A stretch of DNA of 64,000 nucleotides from Prevotella sp. (GCA_023666665.1 JAMPBN010000001.1:953393-1017392); one strand, 5' to 3'; counted from the first letter of the stretch, positions 42,051 to 51,990 are shown. Made by a program: numbers and translations. The notes: generated from the sequence alone by a model not told the origin.

Positions 42051-42593
42051 ATGAAGACAGTTACTTATAACGGACTGAATTTTAAAACCTTTATAACCTC
42101 TGAAGAGATTCTGAGCCGTGTGCATCAAATCGCAGCTGAGATTTCCGAGAAGTATAAGGGCAAGAATCCCCTGATTGTGTGCGTGCTCAACGGCGCTTTT
42201 CCCTTTGCCTCAGAGTTGTTTATGAACCTGACTATCGATGCGCAGATTGCCTTTGTGCGCCTGCAGAGCTACTGCGGCACCGAGTCGAGCGGCAACGTGC
42301 GCCAAGTGGTGGGTCTTACTGACTCCGTTAAAGACCGCACCGTAATCGTGGTTGAAGACATCATTGACACCGGCCGCACTATGACGTGCTTCCTTGAAGA
42401 TCTCAAGACTCAGCAGCCCGCCGAAGTCAAAGTTGCAACTCTGCTTTTCAAGCCCGATGCTCTCCAAAAGCCGCTGCAACCCGACTACATCGGCTTCACC
42501 ATACCCTCAAAGTTCATTATCGGCTACGGCCTTGACCTCGACGGACAGGCTCGCAACCTTAAAGACATATACGTGCTCAATACGGATAATTAG
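42051..42593 (+). CDS. hpt: Hypoxanthine phosphoribosyltransferase
   Basis: A 180-aa cytoplasmic purine-salvage enzyme forming IMP or GMP from the base and PRPP. The PRPP-binding loop VVVEDIIDTGRTM is clear, as are the VCVLNGAFPFASEL and KPDYIGF-like blocks. ATG 42051 is chosen because it follows the promoter; a longer in-frame start at 41916 lies in the previous gene. The stop codon TAG opens a heptamer array that leads to adk. Confidence 0.95.
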   Translation: MKTVTYNGLNFKTFITSEEILSRVHQIAAEISEKYKGKNPLIVCVLNGAFPFASELFMNLTIDAQIAFVRLQSYCGTESSGNVRQVVGLTDSVKDRTVIVVEDIIDTGRTMTCFLEDLKTQQPAEVKVATLLFKPDALQKPLQPDYIGFTIPSKFIIGYGLDLDGQARNLKDIYVLNTDN

Positions 42594-42645
42594 GCGTTGA
42601 GCCTTGGGTATTTGGCTTTAAGTATCAGGTGTTAGATTTTAATTG
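42590..42645 (+). repeat. Heptamer array, TTAGGTA family, hpt-adk junction
   Basis: Eight degenerate 7-bp units with consensus TTAGGTA (for example TTAGGCG, TTGGGTA, TCAGGTG). The TAG in the first unit is the hpt stop codon; the array ends five bases before the adk ATG. The word is the reverse complement of the array between nanT and nanA. Confidence 0.8.
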
Positions 42646-42650
42646 AGATT

Positions 42651-43220
42651 ATGAATATAGTAATTTTTGGCGCACCGGGCAGCGGCAAGGGCACTCAGAG
42701 CGAGCGCATCATTGACCGCTACGGTCTGCATCATATATCTACAGGAGAATTGCTGCGCGACCATATTGCTCGTGGCACTGAGCTCGGCAAGGTTGCCGAC
42801 AGCTTTATCAGCAAGGGCAATCTCATTCCCGACGAGCTGATGCTCGACATTCTTGAACACGAACTCGACGCTCACCCCGACGCTAAGGGCGTGATTTTCG
42901 ACGGCTTTCCCCGCACCATTCCCCAGGCCGAAGCGCTCGAAAAAATGCTCAAAAAGCGCGGCTCAAAGGTTCACGCCGTAGTGGGCCTCGAAGTGCCCGA
43001 AGAGGAACTTACCGACCGCCTCATCAAGCGCGGCGCGGAGAGCGGACGCAGCGACGACAACGCCGCCACTATAGCGAAGCGCCTCGAGGTGTATCGCCGT
43101 CAGACCGAACCACTTAAAGAATATTACAACCGCCGCCTCGCCTACTATCCCATTCACGGCAGCGGCAAGGTTGACGACATCTTCGCCGACATTACCAAGG
43201 TGATAGACAAGGTTCACTAA
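42651..43220 (+). CDS. adk: Adenylate kinase
   Basis: A 189-aa cytoplasmic enzyme equilibrating ATP, AMP and ADP. P-loop GAPGSGKGTQ at residues 7-16, FDGFPRTIPQAEAL, and the short lid RGAESGRSDDN without zinc cysteines, giving the short adk form normal for Bacteroidetes. It follows hpt across the heptamer array and lies two bases from the convergent pgeF gene, so no terminator separates them. Confidence 0.97.
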   Translation: MNIVIFGAPGSGKGTQSERIIDRYGLHHISTGELLRDHIARGTELGKVADSFISKGNLIPDELMLDILEHELDAHPDAKGVIFDGFPRTIPQAEALEKMLKKRGSKVHAVVGLEVPEEELTDRLIKRGAESGRSDDNAATIAKRLEVYRRQTEPLKEYYNRRLAYYPIHGSGKVDDIFADITKVIDKVH

Positions 43221-43221
43221 G

Positions 43222-43878
43222 TCAGTGGCGGCAAATGACTGTCAAGGTGCGATCCTTGAGGTCGCGCCCTTGACGACGCACTGAATAGAGGTCGGCCGAC
43301 TGTTTTGAGCAAGCCGGGGGCAGCGCAATATCACTGACTCCGGCTTCGTGCAATTGCAGGGCCACGGCGGTGGAGAGGTCTATGTGGGGGCGCGGTGTCG
43401 TAGCGGCGGAGTTGCGAGGTGGAAAGTGGACCGCACGTGTAGGGAAGAGGGCGGCGACTTCAGGGCCGACCTCAAAACAGTTGGGGCAGATGCACGGCCC
43501 CATAGCGGCGTGGATGCGTTTGGGGTCAGCACCACACTGCTGCATCAGCGCTATGGCGTTGCTGACAATGCCGGCCACTGTGCCGCGCCAGCCGCAATGC
43601 ACCGCAGCGGTGATACCGGCCTCAACATCGGCCATCAACAGCGGCAGGCAATCGGCCGTGCGCACTCCGATAATCACTCCCGGGCGGGTACACACCAGGC
43701 CGTCAACGTCTTGCAGGTCAGCGCCCGGCTCGGCAATGCGCACCGTGGCAGTATGTGTCTGCACCGGAAACACCACCTCCTGTGCCACCCCAAAAAGCTC
43801 CGCAAACTCAAATCCGGCGCGGGTGCTGAATGCACTCACGCCGGATAAGTCTGTCATCAGTGGAATAATGGGCCGCAT
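43222..43878 (-). CDS. pgeF: PgeF/YfiH-type purine nucleosidase-oxidoreductase family
   Basis: A 218-aa protein of the DUF152/laccase-domain family. Metal-site motifs are VQTHTATV, VRTADCLPLL, AVHCGWRGT and GPCICPNCFEV. Members have been described as peptidoglycan-editing factors and as purine nucleoside phosphorylases with copper or zinc sites; the true role here is unsettled. Its ATG overlaps the rpoD stop codon by one base, so it is the third gene of the Dabb-rpoD-pgeF transcript. Confidence 0.88.
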   Translation of the reverse strand: MRPIIPLMTDLSGVSAFSTRAGFEFAELFGVAQEVVFPVQTHTATVRIAEPGADLQDVDGLVCTRPGVIIGVRTADCLPLLMADVEAGITAAVHCGWRGTVAGIVSNAIALMQQCGADPKRIHAAMGPCICPNCFEVGPEVAALFPTRAVHFPPRNSAATTPRPHIDLSTAVALQLHEAGVSDIALPPACSKQSADLYSVRRQGRDLKDRTLTVICRH

Positions 43879-44735
43879 TACTGGGCGAGGTAGCTCTTGA
43901 GCAGTTCGCTCTTGGACCCTTTGAGGCGGCGAATGGCCTTTTCTTTGATTTGGCGCACGCGCTCGCGGGTGAGGTCAAACTTCACGCCGATTTCCTCGAG
44001 GGTCATTTCCTGGCAGCCGATGCCGAAGAAGAGCTTCAGAATTTGGCGCTCGCGGTCGTGGAGTTGCATCAGCGCGCGCTCAACCTCTACGGAGAGCGAT
44101 TCGCGGGCAAGGCCTTCATCAGTGGCCGGAGAGTCGTTGTTGGTCAGCACATCGAGCAGGCTATTGTCTTCGCCCTCCTGGAACGGGGCGTCCACACTGA
44201 CCTGACGGCCGCTGACTTTCATGGTTTCGGCAACCTTTTCGGGAGCTACGTCGAGTTCCTTGGCGAGTTCTTCTACCGAGGGCGCGCGCATGTTTTCTTG
44301 CTCAAAGCGGTTCAGAACCTTGCGGATCTTATTGATTGAGCCGACTTGATTCAGAGGCAGGCGAACAATTCGACTCTGCTCGGCGAGGGCTTGCAGAATG
44401 CTCTGGCGAATCCACCATACGGCGTAGCTAATGAACTTGAAGCCACGAGTTTCGTCGAATTTCTGGGCGGCTTTTTGCAGGCCGACGTTGCCTTCGGAAA
44501 TGAGGTCCATGAGTTCAAGACCCTGATTCTGATATTGTTTGGCAACGGAAACCACGAAGCGCAGGTTGGCGCGCACCAGGCGGTCAACTGCGGCGGTGTC
44601 GCCCTGACGGATGCGCTGGGCGAGTTCTACTTCTTCGTCAACGGTAAGAAGCTCTTCGCGGCCAATCTCCTGCAAGTATCTGTTGAGCAGGGGGTCGCGG
44701 TTGGTAGGTGCTTGACTTATTTTTAGTTGCTGCAT
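43878..44735 (-). CDS. rpoD: Primary RNA polymerase sigma factor (SigA/RpoD)
   Basis: A 285-aa housekeeping sigma factor. Region 1.2 ([18 protein letters not shown]), region 2 ([35 protein letters not shown]), region 3 and region 4 ([20 protein letters not shown]) are present. The short N-terminus without region 1.1 is typical of Bacteroidetes SigA, which recognises the TAnnTTTG / TTTG promoters seen throughout this window. It is co-transcribed with the Dabb gene 6 bp upstream. Confidence 0.96.
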   Translation of the reverse strand: MQQLKISQAPTNRDPLLNRYLQEIGREELLTVDEEVELAQRIRQGDTAAVDRLVRANLRFVVSVAKQYQNQGLELMDLISEGNVGLQKAAQKFDETRGFKFISYAVWWIRQSILQALAEQSRIVRLPLNQVGSINKIRKVLNRFEQENMRAPSVEELAKELDVAPEKVAETMKVSGRQVSVDAPFQEGEDNSLLDVLTNNDSPATDEGLARESLSVEVERALMQLHDRERQILKLFFGIGCQEMTLEEIGVKFDLTRERVRQIKEKAIRRLKGSKSELLKSYLAQ

Positions 44736-44741
44736 ATCTCT

Positions 44742-45035
44742 TTAAATTACATAGTCAACGCATGCGCGGTCGGCTTTCAGCGGAGCGATAATCGACGCGG
44801 CAGCAATGTGGGCCGGGTGCTTGGCATAAACCTCAACATCGGCCATAGTGGGTACTACTGCGGTTAAAACAACATCCCAAGTCTCGTTGGGGTTCGCATT
44901 GATACCAACTTCCATAGATTTGAGCACGGAAATTTGCTCGGGGAGTGCCAAAAGGGCAGCTTTGAAGCGGTTTGCGGCATCGAGACGGGCGGCATCATCG
45001 CCTTGCAGTTTAAAGCTGACAATATGCTTGACCAT
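44742..45035 (-). CDS. Dabb (stress-responsive A/B barrel) protein
   Basis: A 97-aa protein of the Dabb ferredoxin-like fold. The opening VKHIVSFKL, the central KSMEVGINANPNETWDVVL, and DVEVYAKHPAHIA are family marks. Dimeric members include stress proteins and small oxidoreductases or cyclases; no specific role is assigned. It leads the rpoD transcript, with a promoter buried in a 47-bp palindrome. Confidence 0.85.
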   Translation of the reverse strand: MVKHIVSFKLQGDDAARLDAANRFKAALLALPEQISVLKSMEVGINANPNETWDVVLTAVVPTMADVEVYAKHPAHIAAASIIAPLKADRACVDYVI

Positions 45036-45063
45036 AATGATTTAGAACCTTAATGGGGGTACA

Positions 45064-45110
45064 ATAAGTGTGCAAAGATACGAAATATTTCCGAATCTTT
45101 ACACACTTAT
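45064..45110. promoter_or_regulatory. 47-bp palindrome overlapping the Dabb-rpoD promoter
   Basis: Arms 45064-45079 and 45095-45110 pair at 15 of 16 positions, and the centre holds the perfect palindrome GAAATATTTC (45082-45091). The -7 box TATCTTTG (minus strand, 45073-45080) is inside the left arm. It may be an operator, a cruciform, or a terminator for pyrF; on the minus strand no T-run follows. Confidence 0.7.
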
Positions 45111-45128
45111 AACGCTTTTTGTGTAATT

Positions 45129-45947
45129 TTATTGCAGCAGGGCTTTCATCCGGGCGGCGAGAGCAGCGGCAGCTTGGCCGGCAGCCGAGGCGAAGTCCGT
45201 GCCGGAAGATGCGTAGATGATGCCGCGCGAGGAGTTGACCAGCAGACCGCAATCGCCATTGAGCATTCCGTATTTGCACACTTCCTCGAGCGAGCCCCCC
45301 TGGGCTCCTACGCCCGGCACGAGCAGAAACGACTTGGGGGCAACGCGGCGAATGTCTTCAAACATCTTGCCCTGAGTGGCACCGACTACGTACATCATCT
45401 CATCCGAGCCGGCCCATTCTGACGACGTGCGGATTACGCGCTCAAACAGGCGCTCGCCATTGCCGGTTTCGCAAAATTGAAAGTCCTTGCTGCCGGGGTT
45501 GGAGGTCAGCGCCAGCAGCACAACCCATTTTCCCTCATAGCCAAGGAAGGGCTTTACGGAATCGCTGCCCATATAGGGAGCCACGGTGATTGCATCAACG
45601 CCGAGATGCTCAAACGCGGCGCGGGCATAGAGCGCCGAGGTGTTGCCGATGTCGCCGCGCTTGGCATCGGCAATTATGAACTGGTCGGGGTGGTTCTTGC
45701 GGATGTGTTTGATGGTCTCCTCAAGGGCAATCCAGCCACTGACGCCCTGGCTTTCAAAGAATGCGAGGTTGGGTTTGTAAGCCACACAATATGGAGCCGT
45801 AGCATCTACTATTTCCTTGCAGAAGTCGAGCAGCGGGTTCTCTCTGTCCAGCAGATGTGCGGGAATCTTTTTGATGTCGGGGTCAAGGCCTACGCAAAGA
45901 AACGTGCCCTTGCGGTTGATGTTGGAGATGAGTTCTTGTCGGTTCAT
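45129..45947 (-). CDS. pyrF: Orotidine-5'-phosphate decarboxylase
   Basis: A 272-aa pyrimidine-biosynthesis enzyme converting OMP to UMP. It is the longer type-2 form, with [14 protein letters not shown] at the start, the catalytic [14 protein letters not shown] block, and [12 protein letters not shown]. Its ATG overlaps the aroB stop (ATGA). It is the last gene of the tsaD-asmA-HAD-aroB-pyrF run. Confidence 0.95.
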   Translation of the reverse strand: MNRQELISNINRKGTFLCVGLDPDIKKIPAHLLDRENPLLDFCKEIVDATAPYCVAYKPNLAFFESQGVSGWIALEETIKHIRKNHPDQFIIADAKRGDIGNTSALYARAAFEHLGVDAITVAPYMGSDSVKPFLGYEGKWVVLLALTSNPGSKDFQFCETGNGERLFERVIRTSSEWAGSDEMMYVVGATQGKMFEDIRRVAPKSFLLVPGVGAQGGSLEEVCKYGMLNGDCGLLVNSSRGIIYASSGTDFASAAGQAAAALAARMKALLQ

Positions 45948-46978
45948 AATAAGTCGCGATAAATATCTAATGCGTTTTGAATTTCTTTTGCGGGAACGAT
46001 TTGGTCAATGAGCGGATTGCCGGGAGCTTTAAGCAGGGTGAAGTTGATGCGGTCGGGTGCGGAGTTTTTCTTGTCGTGGCTCATCAGCTCGAGCAGCCGG
46101 GGGTAGTCGTTGCAGTCCACCGGCGGGAAGTTTGCGTAAGCCTCTTTGAGCAGCGCGGCATATGGGTAAAGTTCTGCCGAGGGAAATCCCTCAAGCATAT
46201 GGCTGAGAATCATTTCAATGAGCAGGCCGTGGGCCACCGCATAGCCGTGGGTCACCGGGTGGTTGCGCTCCATAGCCATGGATTCGAGAGCGTGGCCGGC
46301 GGTGTGGCCTAAGTTCAGCGCTTTGCGAATGCCTTGCTCGCGGGGGTCCTGGTCAACGATGCGGCGCTTCACCAGAACGTTCTCCTCGAGCAGCGGAAGC
46401 ATAGCCTCAAGGTCGGCATTGACGATGTCGAAGCTGAGCAGCCGGTGGTAGGTGTCGGCCGACGAGATGAGTCCATGCTTGAGCATTTCGGCGAATCCGC
46501 TGCGCAGCTCTGCCGACGGCAAGGTCGAGAAAAAGCGCGTGGAAATTATCACTGCCTCTGCCGGAGCAAAAGCGCCGATTTCGTTCTTGAAATGGTGAAA
46601 GTTTATGCCCGTTTTGCCTCCCACGGCGGCATCTACGGCACCCAGCAGCGTGGTAGCCACGTTGATGAAGCGGATTCCGCGCTTGAACGTTGCCGCCGCA
46701 AAGCCGCCGAGGTCGGTGACCATACCGCCGCCAACGTTTACCAGTAGCGACCGGCGCGTAGCGCCGTTTTCGGACAGCTCGCGCCAGACTTCAGCCAGAG
46801 AGTCGAGGTTTTTGTTTTCATCGCCCGCCGGAATGGTTATGATATTGACGGCACCGAGTTCCAGGGCAATCGGGCGGGTGTTGTCGTCGGTAAGGAAAAA
46901 TACCTTGCCGGGAGCCATCTCGGCAATAAGCTGCGAAAGCTCCTCCGCCACGTTATTTGAAAAAATCAATTTCTGCAT
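45944..46978 (-). CDS. aroB: 3-dehydroquinate synthase
   Basis: A 344-aa NAD- and metal-dependent enzyme of the shikimate pathway that cyclises DAHP to 3-dehydroquinate. Motifs are [54 protein letters not shown] and [14 protein letters not shown] 46978 is the right start; the longer reading from 47104 runs through the HAD gene. It overlaps the HAD gene by 13 bp and pyrF by 4 bp. Confidence 0.95.
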   Translation of the reverse strand: MQKLIFSNNVAEELSQLIAEMAPGKVFFLTDDNTRPIALELGAVNIITIPAGDENKNLDSLAEVWRELSENGATRRSLLVNVGGGMVTDLGGFAAATFKRGIRFINVATTLLGAVDAAVGGKTGINFHHFKNEIGAFAPAEAVIISTRFFSTLPSAELRSGFAEMLKHGLISSADTYHRLLSFDIVNADLEAMLPLLEENVLVKRRIVDQDPREQGIRKALNLGHTAGHALESMAMERNHPVTHGYAVAHGLLIEMILSHMLEGFPSAELYPYAALLKEAYANFPPVDCNDYPRLLELMSHDKKNSAPDRINFTLLKAPGNPLIDQIVPAKEIQNALDIYRDLL

Positions 46979-47673
46979 ATATCCAAAAGGAGTTTGGGGA
47001 GTTGGGCGGCGCAATCGGGCATTGAGGGGAACACCAGGTCGGCTCCGGCCTCGCGCAGCCGCTCGTGGGGAATCGGCCCGGTGGCCACGGCCACGGTGAA
47101 GCATCCGGCGGCGTGGCCGGCCTGCACGCCGAGCGGTGCGTTTTCAATCACCACGCATTCTTGGGGCTTTACGCCGGCAATTGCCGCGCCCTTGAGAAAT
47201 GGGTCGGGATATGGCTTGCCGCGCTCAACGTTGAGAGCGGTTACGCGGCGCTCGGCGGGGAAATAGCCGGGAAAGTCAATGTCGAGTCTCCCAAGCAGCG
47301 AACCCTGGGCGGAGCCGGTAACGAGAATAACCTGCGGATGCCATGGCAGCGAAGCCACGGCCTGAACCAGCTCCCCGGCTCCCGGCATAACATTCGGAGT
47401 GGGTTTGGAACGGAAAATCTCGGCCTTGCGGTCGTAGAACGACTGCACCTCTTCATCGGTGGCGGGGCGGCCGAATTTGCGCTGAATGAGCAGGTTTACG
47501 GTAAACTTGCCGGTTGCGCCCTCGTAGAGGAAAAATTCCTCGGGGGTGCATTCAATATCGTGTTCACGCACCATTTGGTACCACGATGACGCATGGTTGG
47601 GCATAGAGTCGTAGAGCGTGCCATCCATGTCGAAGAGAAAGGCTTTGGGCGTTAGGCTAAGGGCGTTGAGCAT
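46966..47673 (-). CDS. HAD-family phosphatase / phosphoglucomutase-like
   Basis: A 235-aa HAD hydrolase. Motif I DMDGTLYDS, motif II LVTGS, motif III lysine in RGKPYPDP, and motif IV VIENAPLGVQAG (E in the second acidic site). The helical cap follows motif I, as in beta-phosphoglucomutase-like proteins. The substrate is unknown. Its first eleven codons (MLNALSLTPKA) are encoded by a heptamer array that starts at the stop of the upstream AsmA-like gene. Confidence 0.85.
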   Translation of the reverse strand: MLNALSLTPKAFLFDMDGTLYDSMPNHASSWYQMVREHDIECTPEEFFLYEGATGKFTVNLLIQRKFGRPATDEEVQSFYDRKAEIFRSKPTPNVMPGAGELVQAVASLPWHPQVILVTGSAQGSLLGRLDIDFPGYFPAERRVTALNVERGKPYPDPFLKGAAIAGVKPQECVVIENAPLGVQAGHAAGCFTVAVATGPIPHERLREAGADLVFPSMPDCAAQLPKLLLDICRN

Positions 47674-47691
47674 TGGGTGTTGGGGTTAGAG
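47643..47691 (-). repeat. Heptamer array, CCCAAAG/CCTAACG family, AsmA-HAD junction
   Basis: Seven 7-bp units on the minus strand. It starts at the stop codon of the AsmA-like gene, crosses the 12-bp gap and continues into the first eleven codons of the HAD gene. Words include CCCAATG, CCTAACG and CCCAAAG; the last is also in the array inside nanT. Confidence 0.8.
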
Positions 47692-50600
47692 GGAAAGACC
47701 GTTTTGGCGGAAGTAGAGGGAGTCGGCGGCGGAGAGGGTGTCGGCGACTTCGGGGATGGAGTCAACGTTGAGCGGCCGGCGGGTTTTCAGCGGACCCAGG
47801 CGTGCGGATTTCGCGCCGCGTGCAAACACGTTTTTGATTTCGTTGGCAAGGTTGATGCGCACGGTGTCGGAGAGCTGACGCGATTCTGCCGCCATATTTT
47901 CCTTGAAGCGGGCGCGGCCGAGCCGAATCTTCATCTTGTCGGCATTGCCCTTGATGTTTATGCCGAATTTAAACGGTATGGGCGATTTGAGAATTGAAAC
48001 GTGATAGTTGAGGTTCAGCGCCAGGTCGTTATTGCCCATGACTCCGATGCGGTAGCGGTCAAAGTCAAACATGAACGGGTAGAGGCTGAGCTGATTGTTG
48101 TCGACCGTGAGCTGCACGTCCATATGGTCAATCATATTCTTGTTCTTGTCGTGGAAGAGCAGCCATTTGCTCACGGTTTTAAACGTTTTGTCGTCGAGCA
48201 CGCGCAGGGAGTCGCCTGTCAGGCGCACCATGGCGTTGAGTTCTGGGAGCTTTATGTTCATGGCGGAGTCAACCGGCGTGGTTGCCGAGATGCCAACGTC
48301 GATAATGCCGCCCAGGGTGTTGAGAATCGGCATGATGGAGTCGAGCGTGGGCATCAGTTCGGTGATTCTGCCGATGTTGAACCGGTGCATGTCAAGGCCC
48401 ACGCCGAAGTTCACGTCTTGACGTGTCGGCGCATAGTAGAGCATATTGAGATCTACGGAGCCGATGTCGGTCGAGGCATGGAGGTCTGAGAGGCTGGCGG
48501 CACCGTTGGCCACGAGGATTTCGCCGCGCAAGTCTTTGAGGTCAAGGTTGGAGTAGATGATGTTGCGGGCGTTGAGGTTGACTTTGGCATCAATGTTCAT
48601 CGGCACCACAATGGCCATGGTTTCACCCGAAGCTTCGGCATCGGCATCGGCTTGGAGTGCGTCGTCGTCGGCATCAAGGTTGGCGCTGCCGGTCTTCAGC
48701 GAGTCGGCTTTTGCGGCGAAAGCTGCGCCCCGGAAGGCTGCGCGGGTTAGCTGGTTAACGTTGATGGTATCGGAGGCGAGATTCAGCGCAAGGCGAATTG
48801 GCGAATTGGCGCTTTTTCTGCCCATAGAGCGCTGAATGTTGGTAATGGAGCCCGACAGGGCGAGGTCGCTGAATCCGGCTTTGATTTTCAGCGAATTGAG
48901 CATTATGGAGTCGGCGCTGAACGTCATGTTGAGGTCGCTCAGGCGGGTGCGTAGCGGGAATAGCGGGGTCATAATTCTGCCCCCCTCGGCCTTGAGGCTG
49001 CCGCTTACGTTCAGGCGGCGCAGCATTGTAACTGCCGAGCGGTCAATGCCCAAATCGAGGGTCTCAAACTTGTTGCTCACCAGCGCAATGGAGTCGCGAC
49101 GGCTGCGCCCGGGAGTGCGCGGCGACTTGGCGGAATTTTTCTTTTTTGAGGGGTGGGCGGAGGCTGATATGTCGAGGCCGCGGAGCGATGCGCGGTTTAT
49201 GCCGTCGGCGTAGACCATACGTTTGGCCTTGAGCTTGGCCGAGAGTTTGGGCATACGGTTGTTGCCGTTGTAGCGCGAGAGGGTCACGCCGCCGGCCAGG
49301 CTGCGAATGCGTGCGCGGGTCGAGTCGGTGTTGCTGCTGTAAGTCAGTGAGTTGATGGCGAGATAGCCGCCCATGGGCGTTACGGTGGTGGAGTCGAGGG
49401 TGGTGGATGTGTTGCTGACTCCGGCTCCGAGTTTCACGTCGCCGGCCCGGGCGTTCAAGTCGGGCATCTCCACCCAAAGCGAGTCAACTTTAATCGAGGC
49501 CATAAGCAGGGAGTCGACCCCATGGAACGAATCTGACGAGCCGAAGCGAATGTTTGCGCGGGTGAGTCCGGCGGCAATGGTGTCGGCAGGGAGCAGGGCG
49601 GTGAAGTCGCTCAGCGAGGCCTCGCCGGTCAGACAGATGTGGTGAAATGCGTTGGGGGTCAGGTAGCTGAGCCGGGTTTTGATGTCAACGTCGGCATCCA
49701 TCTTGCCGCCCAGGCGCATACCGATGAGCGGCCACAACCGCCTGTCGAGGTTTGAAAAGTTGACTTTTCCCTTGAAGCATCCGCTGATTGCCGGGTCGGA
49801 GGCAAGATTCGTTGCCGTGCCCGTCAGCGAGAAGTCGCTGGCCGGAAATTGCACGCTCAGGCGCTTGAGGTCAACTGTTGTGGCATCTAATCCGGCAGAG
49901 GATATTCGGGCGTTGAGCTCCGCGCCGAGATTGGTAAGCGCGAGGTAATATGAGGGGATTTTGAGCGGCGAATCGTTGAGTTTCACGTCCACGTCCATAT
50001 CGGGATATAGCAGCGTGTCGGGGTCGTAAGTATATGGCTTCAGTAGCTTTGCGGTGAGATCCACGGTGCCGTCGGTGCTGATTGCGGGCACCTTGCCGGC
50101 AAGCGCGGGTATGGAGTCGGCGATTTCGGCAAGACGCTGCACGGGCATATGCAGCAGCTCAAAATTGAGCGACTCCATACGCACTCCGTTGCTGAAATCA
50201 GCCACGAGCGATGTGCGCGTGTTGATGCTGTCAAGGGCCACCGTGAAGTCGTGGAGCGACACCGCAAGCGGCTCCGAGGGTTTCCAGCCGATGCCGCCGT
50301 TTAGCTCGACGGGCAACCGGTAGGTGATCACCGAGGGGGCGTTGACGTTGGCGCGGGTGGTCAGCATATATTGCGGCGTGGAGTCTTTGCCCTCCAGAGT
50401 GATAAGCTGCAGGGTTACGCCGGCATTGAGCGAGTCGGCCACGGAGATATAGCGCAGGTCGGCATCCCCCTCAAGGGTGAAGGAATTTATGCGTATGTCG
50501 GGGAGCGAAAGCGGCTCGGTACTCGGTTCTGAGGGTTCAGACGGTGGCAGAATATTGAGCGAATTTTGCGTTGAATCCGCGCCAAACCAAAGGGTTGCCT

Positions 50601-50958
50601 GCGGGCGGATGATTTCGGCGCGGCTCACGCTGATGCGCCCGATGAGCAGCGCCGCGAGGTTGAGTCGCCCATCAAGGTGTTCAACCGACAGCACCGTGCT
50701 GACCGAGTCGGGAATGTTGTTGTTGACAATCGCCAGCGAGTCAATCTCGAGGATTGCATGAGGAAACTTTGACCAGATGGTCAAGTCAACGCGCCCAACG
50801 TCAACGCGGCCGCCGTTGAGGTATTCCGAGCCATATTCGCGGATCCATCGCGTCAGCCTTTCAGGCGTGAGAGTCAATGATATGGCTGCAAGAATTAGCA
50901 GCGCCAGGCCAACAATCACACCTGCGGTGATTGCCAGGCGTTTACTCCACTTTTTCAT
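47686..50958 (-). CDS. AsmA-family envelope protein
   Basis: A 1090-aa protein with one N-terminal membrane helix (about 9-28, LAITAGVIVGLALLILAAIS) and a long periplasmic beta-rich body, the plan of AsmA/TamB-like bridge proteins that move phospholipids between membranes. The AsmA start WIREYGSEYLNGGRVDVGRVDLTIW is clear. The C-terminal half repeats ISATTPVDSAMNIKLPELNAM-like strands. It overlaps tsaD by 4 bp. Its role is inferred from the family. It is distinct from the TamB gene at 54320. Confidence 0.8.
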   Translation of the reverse strand: MKKWSKRLAITAGVIVGLALLILAAISLTLTPERLTRWIREYGSEYLNGGRVDVGRVDLTIWSKFPHAILEIDSLAIVNNNIPDSVSTVLSVEHLDGRLNLAALLIGRISVSRAEIIRPQATLWFGADSTQNSLNILPPSEPSEPSTEPLSLPDIRINSFTLEGDADLRYISVADSLNAGVTLQLITLEGKDSTPQYMLTTRANVNAPSVITYRLPVELNGGIGWKPSEPLAVSLHDFTVALDSINTRTSLVADFSNGVRMESLNFELLHMPVQRLAEIADSIPALAGKVPAISTDGTVDLTAKLLKPYTYDPDTLLYPDMDVDVKLNDSPLKIPSYYLALTNLGAELNARISSAGLDATTVDLKRLSVQFPASDFSLTGTATNLASDPAISGCFKGKVNFSNLDRRLWPLIGMRLGGKMDADVDIKTRLSYLTPNAFHHICLTGEASLSDFTALLPADTIAAGLTRANIRFGSSDSFHGVDSLLMASIKVDSLWVEMPDLNARAGDVKLGAGVSNTSTTLDSTTVTPMGGYLAINSLTYSSNTDSTRARIRSLAGGVTLSRYNGNNRMPKLSAKLKAKRMVYADGINRASLRGLDISASAHPSKKKNSAKSPRTPGRSRRDSIALVSNKFETLDLGIDRSAVTMLRRLNVSGSLKAEGGRIMTPLFPLRTRLSDLNMTFSADSIMLNSLKIKAGFSDLALSGSITNIQRSMGRKSANSPIRLALNLASDTINVNQLTRAAFRGAAFAAKADSLKTGSANLDADDDALQADADAEASGETMAIVVPMNIDAKVNLNARNIIYSNLDLKDLRGEILVANGAASLSDLHASTDIGSVDLNMLYYAPTRQDVNFGVGLDMHRFNIGRITELMPTLDSIMPILNTLGGIIDVGISATTPVDSAMNIKLPELNAMVRLTGDSLRVLDDKTFKTVSKWLLFHDKNKNMIDHMDVQLTVDNNQLSLYPFMFDFDRYRIGVMGNNDLALNLNYHVSILKSPIPFKFGINIKGNADKMKIRLGRARFKENMAAESRQLSDTVRINLANEIKNVFARGAKSARLGPLKTRRPLNVDSIPEVADTLSAADSLYFRQNGLSL

Positions 50959-51974
50959 ATCTCAAGGCGGGCAAAGGGCGCGGCATCAAGGGGACAGAAC
51001 TCGCCGCGCAGGTATTTGAAATGTCCGGCAATGGCTACCATGGCGGCATTGTCGGTGGTGAACTTACGCGGAGGAATCCATGCCGTCAGGCCGCGTTCCC
51101 GGCAGAAGTCGCTTACTGCCTGACGTATGCCGGAATTGGCGCTCACGCCGCCGCCAATGGCTAAGGCACGTACTCCGGTCTGCTTCACGGCGATTTCCAA
51201 CTTCTGCATCAGCGTCTCTATAATGGCACGCTGAATCGAGGCCGCGAGGTCGGCAAGATTCTTGCCGATGAAGTCGGGGCCGGTTTTCAGACCGTCGCGT
51301 ACGGTGTAGAGAAAGCTGGTTTTCAGTCCGCTGAAGCTGTAATCAAGGCCGGGAATGTGGGGTTTGGCAAACTTGAACGCTTTGGCGTTGCCCTCGGCGG
51401 CAAGTCTGTCAATGTGGGGGCCGCCGGGGTAGGGGAGCCCCATTACTTTTGCGCACTTGTCGAACGCCTCGCCGGCGGCATCGTCGATGGTGCGTCCGAG
51501 AATCGACATTTTCTCGGGGCTTTCAACCAGGACAATCTGCGAATTGCCACCCGATACGAGCAGCGCCAGGTAGGGAAATTCCGGAACCGCATCTGACTCG
51601 TTTTCGCGGATAAAGTGGCTGAGAACGTGGCCGTGGAGGTGGTTTACGTCGACCAGCGGAATGCCAAGACCCATGGCGAGGCCTTTGGCAAACGACGTGC
51701 CTACCAGCAGCGAGCCCAACAGCCCGGGGCCTCGGGTGAACGCTATGGCCGAGAGGTCTGATTTGCTGATACCGGCGCGTTTTAACGCCGCGTCAACCAC
51801 CGGGACTATGTTTTGCTGATGTGCGCGCGATGCAAGTTCGGGCACCACGCCGCCATACTCTTCGTGAACGCTCTGTGAGGAAATAACATTGCTGAGCAGC
51901 AACCCGTTGCGAATTACTGCCGCAGAGGTGTCGTCGCAACTTGACTCGATTCCAAGAATTACGCTGTCTTTCAT
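50955..51974 (-). CDS. tsaD: tRNA N6-threonylcarbamoyladenosine transferase
   Basis: A 339-aa ASKHA-fold enzyme completing t6A37 in ANN-decoding tRNAs. Motifs are GIESSCDDTSAAV at the start, metal-binding histidines H112 and H116 in NHLHGH, and GGVSANSGIR near the C-terminus. It is first in a five-gene overlapping run to pyrF. The -7 box TATCTTTG (51983-51990) is eight bases from the ATG. Confidence 0.96.
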   Translation of the reverse strand: MKDSVILGIESSCDDTSAAVIRNGLLLSNVISSQSVHEEYGGVVPELASRAHQQNIVPVVDAALKRAGISKSDLSAIAFTRGPGLLGSLLVGTSFAKGLAMGLGIPLVDVNHLHGHVLSHFIRENESDAVPEFPYLALLVSGGNSQIVLVESPEKMSILGRTIDDAAGEAFDKCAKVMGLPYPGGPHIDRLAAEGNAKAFKFAKPHIPGLDYSFSGLKTSFLYTVRDGLKTGPDFIGKNLADLAASIQRAIIETLMQKLEIAVKQTGVRALAIGGGVSANSGIRQAVSDFCRERGLTAWIPPRKFTTDNAAMVAIAGHFKYLRGEFCPLDAAPFARLEI

Positions 51975-51982
51975 ATCAAGCG

Positions 51983-51990
51983 CAAAGATA
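51983..51990 (-). promoter_or_regulatory. -7 box of the tsaD operon, very short leader
   Basis: TATCTTTG on the minus strand, eight bases before ATG 51974, predicting a leader of only a few bases. The -33 region has TTTTC rather than TTTG. Confidence 0.5.
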
